Source: Serinus canaria (Eukaryota; Chordata; Aves; Passeriformes; Fringillidae). From it: 64,000 bases of DNA. The notes under the pieces are model-generated. The model had not been told where the DNA came from. It made no database searches and saw only the letters and a program-made list of their open reading frames with translations. Positions 11,831 through 23,700 of this stretch are shown here, in pieces (position 1 is the stretch's first letter; each line of letters opens with the position of its first letter). A program made the translations under genes and the position numbers. Where the stretch lies: NCBI RefSeq assembly GCF_022539315.1, contig NC_066316.1, positions 53,693,994-53,757,993 of the forward strand, given 5' to 3'.

Positions 11831-14278
11831 CCAAGTTCACTGTTTGTTTTTTAGCCTCATTTCCTTAGAAAATGAGGCTTCTGTGTTGCACTGTGGGTGA
11901 GGTGTGTAGCTGTCTTCTCAGTGACTTTTGAGCTGGTTGGCCAGCTTTAGCCAAATAAACCAAAGAATATTTTTTCAAGAGACAAAGCTCTCTGAAAAAA
12001 GGCAGCTATTTAGAAGAGAGAATGACCTTACCGTGAAAAAGGTACAGGGTAAGCCCTATTAGGTGCTGTAGTATCTACAAAGGAATCCTTTGTGGAAATC
12101 CAAGTAGGAATAGAGCATCACCTGCTACTGGTGTTGTGCTAATCTCTAGGGAATTGGGCAGGGCGACCCATAGGAATCAATGCATTAATGATTTTATGAT
12201 GCAAGAAACATATTCTATACTAATAGTGGCCTTTATGTTTGACTCGTCCTTAAGAATGGAATACATTAAGAGTTCTCCCAACCACAGGAACAAAGCTCAC
12301 TAACTGGGGGACAGAGCAGTGGAAGAAATGAAGCTGAGGATTGGTAGAAAGTGTGAAAACAAAGAAGAAATGAGCATTCCTACAGCTTCTGCCATTTCTC
12401 ATGTGCAGATTTAATCTATCTATTCAATATGACATTAAAATTAAAGATGTTTTTCTAAAGTATGTTATTCTTGGCTAGTGTGTTATGGACTTCTGGTCTG
12501 TGCTGTGTGATCACTCACACAGGGGTTAACCTCCCTCATCTGCTCTGACATTGTCTTCAAGGTACAGCTTTACCAGCTTATGAAAAGAGCTGCCAGATGT
12601 CATTGTCCATAAGAGCAGGGGCAGGAGTTTATTGGCCAAATCGCTCAGTTCCTGGCCTGGGTGTTCCTAGGAGTACAGCTTTATCAACATGCTTTATCAA
12701 AACCAGGCAGTTCCAGGGTGCAAGTAGTTTCCATCCCTGTCTGCTGATGGTCAGAATTAGGAGTATTTTATCAGATATGGTGTGTACCTCTGATGCACCC
12801 ATGTCTCTTTTGATTCTGATACTGGTTCAGGCTTCCATACTAGCTCTTGGCTACTCTGAAAATGAGAAGAGAGGGGTCAGGTTTCTAAACTGAGATTTTC
12901 TTGTAACATGTTCTTGGTTTTAGCACAGGAACAGGTAGACTTGGATTGTTGAACTGGGTGGGATGGAACATGTTTCTACCCCACGAATAGCTTCAGCTGT
13001 CCTCGGTGCTCTGGGTCATCCCATGCAATGCAGTTTGCCTAGGACTGTGAGTGCAAGATGCTTTGTGAATCTCTTTCTAGCCCAGCTTGTGGCCTTTAAG
13101 GCAAGCTGTTTATTCTGTCTTGCTGCTATTTTGGACTTTCATCTTCCCAAGAAGCTTTTCCAGAGAAAACTGAGGGAGAAAGAAACTGCCATGGCAGTGA
13201 TGGCAAGTGTTTTAAGTGTGTCTGCCTACCTGCCCTGCAGCAGGTCTTGAGCTTATGGCAGCTTCCTGATCAGTGGAAGAACTGATTGGGTTACAGACTG
13301 TAGGGAGCAGAAATTTCTGCTTTATTCTACATTTCTGCTTCCCCCCGGTCACATACTGGGTGATGACCCAAGATTGTATCATCCAAGACAGGCTGCACTT
13401 GCAATTGGTGAGGTGTATCAATAGTTCTCATCTTTCTCTAAAACTCGAGGTACTGACCGCTAGATTTGATTTACAATTAAATGGCAAATCCTACAGTATA
13501 TTCCCAGGACCCCAGGAGTGATAAGTCATTTGAGTTGTATTTTTAATAGATTGTTATAAATCATTTTTACATTGCCATAATTGATTAAGGTGCTTTAGAG
13601 AAACAGAAGACTGCACATTCCCTGCCCCTAGGAGTTTGCTTGCTAAGTACATCTCGAGGTACAAAAGGTACTTTGTGCAATTTTATGCAGTGTGAGCCCT
13701 TGCTGCTAATGACAGTGATATAAATGTGGCCCATATCCTGAAACAACTTAATGTGTGCTTGACGTGGAGGATTTTGAGTACCTCTGGCTGGGTGTGGAGC
13801 TTCATGCCAGAGAGCACACAAGACTGTCTCCTGCACTCCCTGCCCTGCCATCAGAGGTGGCTGCCCTGCTGCTGAGGGTCACTTCACACCTAAGGGCCAT
13901 CAGCCCAGTGCCATTGGCTTGCTGGCAGTGGCCAGGGAAACAACAGGAGGAATAGGCCAAACCCATCCTCTGGCACATTACCACAGAGCCTTTTAGGGAC
14001 TTTGTGAGCCAAAGTTTGTTTAATGGGCTGATGGGCCTGTGTTCTGTGAGTTTAAGCTTAAACTGAAATCGATATCATTGCAGTGTGGTCATATTCCAGC
14101 CTGAATAATTCCATTCGGCATTTTCAACTTCCCTTGATGCATCTTCAGATGAAGCATTTGTGCCTTAAAGCTGTGGTGGTTTGTTTGCTATTGCAATTTT
14201 GTAGCAGCTGCATTCCACTCCAGAGATAGATGCATTTTGGTGGTAAGTGATCCTTAGGTTTAAATAATCTATAATTCT
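11831..14278. other. Non-coding DNA with one short hairpin
   Basis: No gene or repeat body is recognised. At 11853-11862 and 11870-11879 there is a perfect 10-bp inverted repeat (AGCCTCATTT and its complement) with a 7-nt loop. Open frames near 12600-13250 and 13755-13984 have no recognisable domains and overlap frames on the opposite strand. Confidence 0.55.
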
Positions 14279-14326
14279 TTGGAGCACTTTTTGGGCTTGT
14301 AAAAGGTGTTATACAAATCAATGAAT
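14279..14326 (+). repeat. Ancient LINE/SINE-type 3' tail fragment (copy 2)
   Basis: The order GGAGCACTTTTTGGGCTTG, then TAAAAGGTGTTATACAAAT, is the most diverged of three copies of the same tail motif (compare 2905-2955 and 23643-23700). The match is short; the confidence rests on the three-way similarity rather than on this copy alone. Confidence 0.3.
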
Positions 14327-14835
14327 AATTTTCACTCACCATTGTTTGTAATATATTCTTAGTTTTCAACTGAAAATAAAATTTCTTTTCCTATTGATTT
14401 TCTTCTTTTATGTTTTGCCAAATTGATTTTTCCTTTTCCTAATGGAGCAGAAGCTAACATATCTGGATTTCAGTTACTTCACCCTTTCTGATTCAGCATC
14501 ATTTAGGATATCAGAAGGAATAAAAACAGCTCTAAGGAATAGTATTCATTCATTAACTTCAAGGGAGCTGACACTGTTTTAATCCATTTTAAGGGAGAGC
14601 ATGTCTTTTGGGTTTTTAAATTTCATCAGTGGATTTGTAAGTGTTCTCTAAACAAGTATTAAAGAGACAAGTATAAATATGATGTTATGACTTGGGAGGG
14701 CGAGGTGTGAGGATTAAGCCGAGTTTAAGGCAGGCCAAACTGTTGGGTTGCAGAAGAAAGGTTCAGAGTTCTCACTGAAAATGTGGACTGGGTTTTACAG
14801 GGGTTTGATGATCTACTCCCATTTCTGCACACCAG

Positions 14836-14868
14836 GGCCCTTCTACGTTCAGCTGGAACAGTGACAAG
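14836..14868 (+). CDS. Candidate 33-nt in-frame microexon
   Basis: A pyrimidine-rich acceptor (CCCATTTCTGCACACCAG, AG at 14834-14835) and a near-perfect donor (GACAAG|GTAAGTATT, GT at 14869-14870) bracket exactly 33 nt. The length is a multiple of three and keeps a CpG. In phase 0 it would encode GPSTFSWNSDK; phase 1 is also open and phase 2 has a TGA. A TGC lies a few bases before the acceptor, as in known SRRM4-dependent neural microexons. I recognise no protein containing this peptide and found no flanking exons, so it may be a chance pairing of sites. Confidence 0.22.
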
Positions 14869-15289
14869 GTAAGTATTCCTCTGGTATTTTCAAATCAGCT
14901 TTGGTCAGGAAGAGTCACAGTTGTCACAGTTGTCTTGAGATGCAAAATATGAACCTCAGCTGGGGGCTTGTTTAAGACGCTAAGCACTCTTTTAGGAGAT
15001 TAAGGGGGCCTGTGAGCATCAGGTAGCTAAGAAACAACATGAGAACTTCTGAAATATTTGGCCTCTAAAGGTTTTGAAAGACTAGGTCTTTCCCCCAAAG
15101 TGAATAGTTTTATCGGAAATAAATTATGTTATCAGCTTCTGAATCAGTGTTTCTTAAGAAGCTCATCTGTGATTGAAGGGTTATTGAAGGGTTAATAAAG
15201 CCAGTGACTACAGGATAATAGTTCAGGCTCCTGTAGAGAAAAATGAGATTAGAAAATACTGAAATGAATAAAATGGTTTTTTAAAGTAT

Positions 15290-16540
15290 CAGGTCTTATG
15301 AAATTCAACCTTGGGTATAGAGAACCAGAGAACGGACTGAAACAGTACCATATAGTAGTATTTATCCCAAGAAGTCATGAAGGACAAGAGATGATCTAGA
15401 GAATGGAAGAACAGCTGAGATGGTGTCTATCCATAACAAGGAGAAACAGCTGAACCCGGTGATTTGTAGTCAGGTTGTATACCTGCCAATACATGGAACA
15501 AACAATCAAACAACGGATCATAAACCCCTTGAAGGGAACAAGGATGTGAGCAGGACAGCTGGCATGTATTTGTCAGGAGTAAATCACCTGAAACCAATCT
15601 CTTTTCCTTCTGAGACAGAGCAACAGACCTTGTTGGTTGGAAAAAAACAGTGGTGCTCGGGTGTTTTGATTTTAAGAAGGTTTTTACATACTGTTTTACA
15701 AGACAGTCAGAAGCAACATGGTAAAACCAGGATGAGAAGAAACTGTCCTCTGAGGTGAGTACACAGGTGTCCAGCAAGCTGCAGTCAGAGACTGGTTCCC
15801 AATGGTTACCTGTGAAACTGCAAGGGGATTTTGAGTGGGTTGCTTTGGGATTTGCTGGGACAGTGTGATGCAGAGCGATGGTGGAAAGCAGAGGTTCTTG
15901 TTTGCTTTGCAGGCTAGGATAGTCTGACACATGTGGAGAATGGGTTCAGAATGTAAAGTAACCTGGAGAAGATGGATGGGTGGCCTGTACAAAATGGGAC
16001 GTGGACAGCTGCAAGACTCTCTTCTGTTGAGGCAGGAACACTGAACAGCATTAATGCAATGAGAGTAGGTGACTTCTTGAAGATAAGGCTCTGGGTTTTG
16101 GAGTGGGTCATCTTAGAAGAGGGAATAGGTGAGATGTGAGTCAATAGGGTGACAGACTTTTGATTGATAAGGAACATGATCTGTGAGAGAAGACTGAATA
16201 AATCGGGATTGCCAAATCAAAAGACGAAAGAAGGAACATGATAAATCTTGAAAGGTTACTAAAAAGCAGAAAAAAATAACCTGTACTCTTAGTCTTCTGG
16301 GACAAGGGATAATGGGCTGTAACCGCAGTGAGAGACATGGCTTAGATGCCAGCAAGGTCCTTCTAGTAGTGATAATTACGAAAAGAGGAAATAGCTTGCT
16401 TGGAAGCTTACCAAATGTCCATCCTTGGGGGTTAGACAGATTACAGTCCAGAACAACGTAGGTGTTATTTATCTTGCCTTTGGGAGATGAACTAAATGTC
16501 CTCCTGAAATGCCTTTCAACTTTAATTTCTTCAATTTAAG
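15290..16540 (+). pseudogene. Decayed CR1/L3-like LINE, reverse-transcriptase and 3' region
   Basis: A degraded non-LTR retrotransposon on the plus strand. Around 15500-15545 the line TGGAACAAACAATCAAACAA matches the start of the conserved RT block of amniote CR1/L3 elements. At 15665-15710 the reading FDFKKVFTYCF corresponds to the family's LDFSKAFDTVS motif. Around 15790-15860 RLVPNGYL.NCKGILSGLLWDLLG corresponds to RVVINGSL.NWEGVSSGVPQGSVLG. The stretch 16190-16380 (AATAAATCGGGATTGCC, then GACAAGGGATAATGGGC) matches the distal ORF, and 16490-16536 matches the terminal part near the 3' end. Stops and frameshifts are throughout, and a segment after the PQGS-equivalent is missing or unrecognisable. 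It is much older than the CR1 at 44.3 kb. An antisense open frame of 167 codons at 15427-15930 is a shadow of this element. Confidence 0.75.
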
Positions 16541-16798
16541 AATCTTGTAAACTACATTTTAATCTCCTCTCATTTTGGTTTAGGTATGCCTACCTCGTCT
16601 ATGAAGAGTTAAGAATTTTCCTTATTATCTTACTGAACAGTTAGCATTTAGCATCAATTCAAATGGCAAAGTCTTACAATTCGCTCTCCACCTTTGCACA
16701 GCCTTATCCATTACTCTTGAACCAGTTAAATAAATATGGTTTAACTGCAGTCTACTGAATAAATGTTCTCTCTTTATTTCTCTGTATGTATGTCTGTA

Positions 16799-16820
16799 CA
16801 TATATAATATATATATATAT
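16799..16820. repeat. (AT)n microsatellite
   Basis: A short alternating AT run interrupted once by AAT. It is probably too short to be strongly polymorphic. Confidence 0.85.
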
Positions 16821-17273
16821 TTGAAATTATGATTCCATTTATCCCAAGTTTCTGGAATTTATTGATTTTTTTAACAGTGTTTAAATTACATCCACTTTTA
16901 TGGAGACAAATCTGTTGAAGAATTAAACAGCAAAGTTTGCTCCAATCTATAAACATGACAGGGGGATGATTTCCTCTCATTTGCTAAATATACTGCTCCT
17001 TAGTTGGAGACATAAATAAGAATGTTGCCTAAGTAGGTCATATTTGAGCTAGGGCTTTTCAAAAGACATGAAAGCACCCACCGTGAATATACACTTCAAA
17101 GCCAGAACCCATTTTTTTGTGCACATTTTGTTCCTGAGAAGTTTTCCATCTGTTCTAATGTCATGGCTTTGCCACAGTGGCTTGTCCTCAGACTCTGTAT
17201 CTCTGGCAACTCATATGTTTTACTTTTTAATGCGGCAGGTAAAGGAGATAATTGGAAGACCTTCAGAGTCAGT

Positions 17274-17299
17274 GGGGGGGTTGGGGGAAAGGGGGTGGG
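17274..17299 (+). other. Canonical G-quadruplex motif
   Basis: Four G-runs (7, 5, 5 and 3 G) are separated by TT, AAA and T, and another G5 run follows at 17310. This satisfies the standard G3+N1-7 four-run rule with very short loops, which favours a stable parallel fold. It sits in otherwise AT-rich DNA with no promoter features nearby. Confidence 0.8.
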
Positions 17300-20200
17300 C
17301 AGGAGGAAAGGGGGAATCTTTCACTCTAAATGGAGGCAAAGGACAGACTTCCTCTTCTCCTTGTTGTTAGATAGCTCGTTTGATTGGATGCCAGGAGCTG
17401 AAAGTAGGCAGCGTGCATTTTGAAAGGCTTTTCGAGGAGCAAATCTGAAATTAAATGACAGATAATATTTATAGAGGTTAGTGAAGTTCACTTCACCCTG
17501 CTCTCTGTAGCAGTGCAGTTCCAAATTCAAGATTCTTGATGGATTTAAACCCTTTTTCATCAGCAATAGTCCAACCTGATCTGCCTGTCACTTTCTAAAA
17601 CGATGCCTTTCTGACTTCTCCATGTAGCTCTGAAAGGGGAGGAAGCTTCCTCACTAATATGTCACTCAACCCACCCACCTAGACACCCACAGCTTGTTTG
17701 AAGGCAGCACAGGAAAAAAAAAGACCACCACACCACACGCCCTGGATTGTAGCCATGCTGAAGAAAGCACTTCTTTAAATATCAGTATCGGTGAACATTG
17801 GTCCTAGGGGTGAAGCCAGAAATAAAACCTTACTTAACTTGTATCTCAAGCCCTCCCTCAATCTTACAAAACAAGCCGAGCTTGCGTTTGCTATTTTATG
17901 TGCAAATCAGTGGCAGCATCACTGTGTGTTATATTTACCCAAGAATTTTTATTTATTTGTATTGCAGAGTGCCCATCACTCACACAGGAACTTTGGGAGC
18001 ACCACTGGGTGCCGTGTGACTCATCAGTTGCCCTACTCAGTGTCCACTTGGTGGCACTTCTTTAATGGCCTGAGGACCATAAGGAATAACCCCCAGGGTC
18101 TGGGGTTGGCTCTGCAAGGAACTGGCTGCAGTGCCATTGCTGATGCAGTAATGTGGAAAGTGACATAAAAGTCAGGGAATGGGTTTTGTTGGAACCAGAC
18201 TCTAACAGGAGCAGTGCTTGCTGTGGAAACAGGAGGGCCTCAGACATAACACACCTGAGTAAGTCCACAGTGATGGACTGAAGGGCTGAGCTCAGCTCTG
18301 GGGGTCTGCAGATCCCAGGACTTTTCCTGGGAGAAGGCTTTCACATGATATAAAGAGATTCTCTGGTGTCTTTGGAACAGTAGCCAGGCATACTGCCCAG
18401 GGAACAAAACCTCTTTCTAAAAATCTGAAAAAGCTCTTCTGGGACAATCTGTGTCTTCCCACCCTGAGGCTGGTAACATCCGCCATTACCACCACTCTCA
18501 TTGCAGACAACCCTGAGACAAGCGAATTCATCTAGTACATCACCACTCACATGTGTAGCAACTCTTTGGGCAGCACTTGTGTTTTCTGCTCTCTAAAGAA
18601 AGGGCAAACTGCCTTTCATCCTGCATTTGAAAATGCCTCCATGACACAGTCCTAGCAAGCCTGTGAAACACAGTCAAGATTCAGAGCAGGATGGACTGGT
18701 TCACAGCAATGCCTGGCAGTGGGATATATGGAAACACACGGCCATATACAAGGAAATTATTTTTTTTCCTGTTACGAAGAGATAGGATAGCGTAAGAATA
18801 AGTCTTCAAAAGACTTAGCAATTAAGAGCAGAATGAATGTGAGTCATCTGTCCAGCAAAAGATGTGCCAGAAGCATACACAAAGTAGTTCAGCACCTTAA
18901 TCCCACTTAGGCAATGCTTGTCCTATGACAGGGAATATTTTCTGTTGGTTCGTGGGGCAGTACACGCACATGCATGTACACAAACTTCAGTGTAATTTGG
19001 GGCTGTTCAGTTGGCTGATCTGCCAGCTATTTATCTTAGGACATTTTTAATATGTCTCAAAGGAATTTGGAAGTGTATAAATTTTGCATTCTGGTCCAGA
19101 GATTGTTAATGTAGGCACTAACTGCAGAGCTGGTAAAAATCTGGATTTCAGTTTGAAAGAAATACTGTTTTGAAATGTGATGTATATTAAAGCAAGCAAA
19201 GGAAAGAAAGATTGAAGAAATTTCCAGCAGCTCTGCAGGATCTATACCTGCTCAATGGAACAGAGAGGACAGTGTAATGCAGACTTGACAGTAAACCTTT
19301 GCTGGCAGTTCCCAAGACTCCTGGCTCCAGGGCAGTTCAGCAGGGAAGGAGACCCTGAGTGCTGAATGGGTGTCCCAAATCCCAAGCCTCACCTCCAAAG
19401 CCTTGAGTGAGGTTCCCAGACAGCTGAGAGGTCTGCTGTGTTTGGGAAAGCAGCAACAGTTTGGGAAGGAATGAATTTCTATTTTCTGATCAGAAAATTT
19501 CTGACCAGCTTCTCTTTGAAAGGCTTTGGTGTTATTCTGTTTGTGGAATGGGAAAGCTGCAGAGTCCCTCCTTTCTGGATTAATCCTGAAATCCTCAGAC
19601 ATCCTGGTCTCAGTCTGAGCCTCAGAGCTTTTGGAGGCAGAGCATGGCAGGTGGTATGGCTGATGACAAACACTGGCCAAAGTGCTCTTGGCTCTGGTAG
19701 CTCTAGGCTTGCGGACGATTCCCCAGGTGATTTTTTCAGCCTCTCAGAGAGACCTTCTCTTGCAGAGAAGCCCAAGGTTTGAAGCTGGGGAGGGTTCATA
19801 CCTTCACCTCACTCTACCTTGCACAAGTGCAGCTTTCTGGACCTTGTGAGAGAGACTCTGAGGTCCTGGAAGATGAAGTCAGACTGTTTTGGTGAAGGTT
19901 AAACATGACTGCTGTCCAAGGAGCTGCTAACTATATGAGCGTGGAGGTACTAAATGTGCCTCAGACTGCTTGCGAGAAGGATGGTGGTAGTGGCAGACAT
20001 TGTGATGCTGAAATGTGACTTACTCAGGTGTTTCCCATGCTTACCATGACTTTATTTACCTATTCCTTGTATTGTTCAGGTTGTCTGGATGGGGAAATGT
20101 GTACAGTTGGGAGTAGATATGACTTTTGAAACACAAACCCAGGGTCATGTGAAAAATGCATGTTGCTGTTTCAATTGCAATTGGTTGTGAAAATGCAAGA

Positions 20201-21099
20201 GGTTGAAAGGGTTTTGCTGGCTTGCTAATGGGTGCATGTGTATTCTTTTTCATGCTATTTCAATGAAAACACCTGGAAATGAACTGAGGATTTGAGGAGG
20301 ATTAAGGAAAGGAAAATGAGCTGCCAGTGCTGAAGGCAGCCAAGTTGAGCAGCAGACAGCAATGTGCTACAGCTTGTGAGGCACTGCTGGGAGATAGGGG
20401 AACAGAGGAGCACAGAGGTCAGTGCTATTAACTCTGTGTAGTGGTATGTCTGAGTGAGAGAGGGCTTTTTCAAGCTGGGCTATTAATTTTTTACCATATT
20501 TTGCTGATTTTTTCATCTTCAGTTTTATAAAGAAGATACATTTTTGGTGAGGGCTTGCAAGCTGCCCTTAGAGGAACTGAGCAGACTCACATTGCTAGAT
20601 CTAGCACTGATCTCTGAATTCAAATGGTTGGTCCCTGTGACAGACTCAGGGGAACAGGATCAGTCTCTTGGGGGTCCAAATCTTCCTGGTTTCTTCACTT
20701 GGCTGCTCAGCTCACCTGTGAAATGCATGAGCTGTAAGCACAGGAAACATGAAGGCATAAAATAAATTCAAGCTTCTAAGATGCCCAGCTCTAAAATCAG
20801 CCAGCAGCAAAGTGTGGTGCAATGGTAATTAACTTCCATGGTGGCAGCTCTGGGAGAGATACATATTGGGCACTTTGGGACATTGGGACATTTGGTGTGA
20901 TGGACTGGAAGCACTGCTGAGGGGGTCATGGGCTGCTGGCAAAACCCCCCTGGGACCAGGGAGCACAGCAGGGTGCTGAAAAAGAGCAGCCATGAGGGGA
21001 GGAAATAAAGAAAAGGGCCCTTTGGTGCCTTCTGTGTTCCTCCTGCCCCTCCAAACGTGGCAGCTGCTCAGAGAGGCCATGAAGTAAGTGTGTTTCTCC

Positions 21100-21290
21100 T
21101 GAGTGCTTGCTGTAAACAGTGCGTAGAGCAGCGCTGATTATGCATCAGCTCGCTGGGCTAACTATAGCATAGTAATTAAAGGGGTGAGAACATTTTGGAG
21201 TACTTTCCACCACTTGTTGTCTGTGTAATCCCCCTGTGTTTGGCAATAAATAGAACTTTTAAGTTTAATTAATATACACTTGGCTGGCTA
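21100..21290. promoter_or_regulatory. Candidate conserved non-coding block
   Basis: Retained CpGs (GTGCGTAGAGCAGCGCTG, AGCTCGCTGG) next to AT-rich homeodomain-like sites (TAATTAAAG, TTTAATTAATA) give the look of an ancient enhancer. This is inferred from composition only. It contains no frame or RNA structure that I recognise. Confidence 0.25.
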
Positions 21291-23642
21291 TCCATTTAAA
21301 AGCATGCTTCGGTGGCCTGAGACATTATCCACTTATGCAGAGTGCTGCTGGAAGAGCTGGTGCAATGCTGGAGAGGGAGTGCAGGGCCAGGGCAAGGGGT
21401 GCTGCCGAGCCCTGGAGCAGGGAGGCACAGCTTCGTGTCCCAGGGAATGTAGGTCAGTGGGCAATTCAGAGCATGCTCTGACACAAGCATACAGGCACTG
21501 CAAGAGAAGGCAGAGTAAATAAACTGCTTTTCTCCTGAATGTGGGGCAGCTTGGGCTGTTTTTAAAATTTATTTCTGAACGCTGGGTTTCGTAAGCGAGT
21601 TCCTCCCAGGCTGAGGTGTCAGAGGGTCAAATGAGTCTTGAGAGAAAAATGGAGCCTAGTATCTCTCTTTTTCCCCTCAAACTTCTTTTGTGTAGGGCAG
21701 TTCAAACCATTGATTTTCTATTTTTTTTTAGAGTTTAGCAGAAACAACAGCTACAAAAAAATTGGTTTGGATTAGATCAAATATACATTCCTTCCCTCCT
21801 CCTCCCCTCCTGGGATGAAACAAACAAACAAATCATGCCGTTTAGCACCATTGTGTCATTTGCCCCGGAACGAGCCATTTCATTTCATGTGCTTTTTGAA
21901 AAGCAGAGGCGAGGAACAGCCAGAGTTTCATAAAACTGCCAGAGGACTTGGACTCCAGTCCCTGCTCCAGTGAGTGCTGAGTTGTTTGTCTGCAAGAGCA
22001 GGGTGTCAGCAGGAGCTATTTCAGGCCCCCCTTTACTCCAGAATACACCCCAGGCTGATGTTTGAAGGAATTTTCTGTGGGTGGCAATGACTCTGTGCAG
22101 GTGGAGGAATGAGTTCAGCTGCAATAGATGCACAAAGTGAGCCATGGCAGAGAAGTGAGGGTCACGGTGGATGGGGAAGAAACTTGGAGAGGAAAGAGTT
22201 TGGGAATGAAGCAGGTCTATAATGTTGCAGCTTCTGCTCATTTCTTTCAGTCTCTGATACTATTTTTCCACTGCTCTCTCTGCCTCTCCTGGTTCTTTAC
22301 CCCATGCCTGCTCACCTCCTATTCTCATGTCTCAGTCTTTCCCTCTGGATCAGGTGCTTTGATCTGGGAAGTCAAATTAGTATGCCACCGTGTAAACTGG
22401 TAACTTATCTTTCCTAGTGATGAGCTAATGTATGTAGGCTTGTATGTCTTGAAGACCCAGTTGTAGGTAACCAGCTTTAATTTTCACAATTGTTTGTTTG
22501 ATATTTTTATTTTTATTTCATTTTTATTTTTATGTGTTTGTGTTGATTAAAAAAAAATAATTAAAGTGCTCTGCAAGAGCAGATTCCCTGGCCTGTTCTG
22601 CAGGGTGGAGGGCATGAGAAATGTCTTTTCTCCTGACTTCAAGGTGGAATGAAACAAACACTTGTTAGGTACAAATAATTTGTCCTATTTTCTCCATCAG
22701 TTCCAGGAAGAGAGGATGTGTTTCCCCAAGGAAAGCCTCTCTCAGCATTGTCAGTAAAGGAGCCTGAGGTGGCTGGCTCAGGTGCAAGTGCCGGCCGTGG
22801 GTGTCCACCTGTGCCTGGACAAGCAGCGTGCTCCCTCTGATTGGCCTGGCCAGTGGCAGTTGAATTAGCAACAGAGGGTCCAAAAATAAGCAGATTTAAT
22901 AAAAAAAGCTTCATGGCATGGTGGTTGGGGCCGTGCTGTGCAACTAATTAACTTGCTAACCCTGTGGAAGCACTTCCAAAAATGAACTCCTGTTCTCTGC
23001 TCCCGCGCTTCCTGCATTCAGTTTCCTGTGCTGCTTCAGCTTCTGTCCCCTTCCCCAGGGGGTCAGCATAGCAATGTCACTTATGCCTGCTGTGTCTATG
23101 GGAGGGACATGTCACATCTTGTGCCTTTCCTGGCCTGCCACTGTGACCTTCTGCAATAGCTGAGAACATCAGCTCCCCCCCCCCCGAAGTGGGGCAGCTC
23201 TTTTGCTGAAAGAAGGCTTCTCCTTTCTTTGAGCTTCCCTGTTACATGCAGTAGTCATCCACCAATAATTGTATATAAGGACAAGGAGATAAGTGATTTT
23301 TGAGTTGTGCTTCCTTTTCTTCATGGCAAGTGGAGTGTTATCCATCTGCACTGTTATCAAAGGCATAGAGGTGCATCTCTTTTACATTGTGAGATTTATC
23401 AGCAACACATGTGAAACACAGCTTCCTTTTTTCTAAGTCTTTCTGTTTTCTCCATTCGCAGAAATATCCTGATTTTCATACTGTGGCTTGAAATGCCTGG
23501 CTCTGGCTATTTGTACCTGCTTTGTAATAGCCCCACTTGAGAGGTGAAAAAGGAGGCTCTAAAGCCCAATTCCAAGATTACGACCTGCACATTATTTTAA
23601 TTTAAACTCGCCTCCTGTTACAACAGAGAATCAAGGTGTAAG
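21291..23642. other. Non-coding DNA
   Basis: No gene is recognised. It includes an interrupted T-rich stretch (about 22500-22540, TTTTTATTTTTATTT units) and an 11-C run at 23175-23185. A short CpG-retaining patch at 21830-21910 (GCCCCGGAACGAGCC, AGGCGAGG) could be part of a conserved element. Confidence 0.5.
23175..23185. repeat. Poly(C) run of 11
   Basis: Eleven consecutive C, a G11 run on the other strand. Such tracts are length-unstable and often miscalled in sequencing, so the exact length is unreliable. Confidence 0.85.
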
Positions 23643-23700
23643 TGTGTAAAGTGCTTTGGGAGCCCTGTGATAAAAGGCCCTATAAAAACATAAATGTAAG
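23643..23700 (+). repeat. Ancient LINE/SINE-type 3' tail fragment (copy 3)
   Basis: The order TGTAAAGTGCTTTGGGAGCC, then GATAAAAGGCCCTATAAAAA, is the best preserved of the three copies of this tail. It matches the conserved 3' end shared by old CR1/L3-type LINEs and dependent SINEs. The 100 bases before it (23560-23640) keep a few CpGs and could be the remainder of the same element, but I cannot name it. Confidence 0.5.

Larger units (their letters stand above)
16541..21099. other. Non-coding, single-copy-looking DNA
   Basis: No gene or interspersed repeat is recognised apart from the AT dinucleotide run and the G-rich motif listed separately. Open frames of 60-142 codons occur on both strands, for example 19252-19680 minus and 19438-19782 plus. 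They overlap one another and carry no motif that I recognise. Confidence 0.55.

Noticed and set aside
15427..15930. A 167-codon minus-strand frame
   Set aside because: It is antisense to the CR1/L3-like relic, whose plus-strand reverse-transcriptase motifs explain the sequence.
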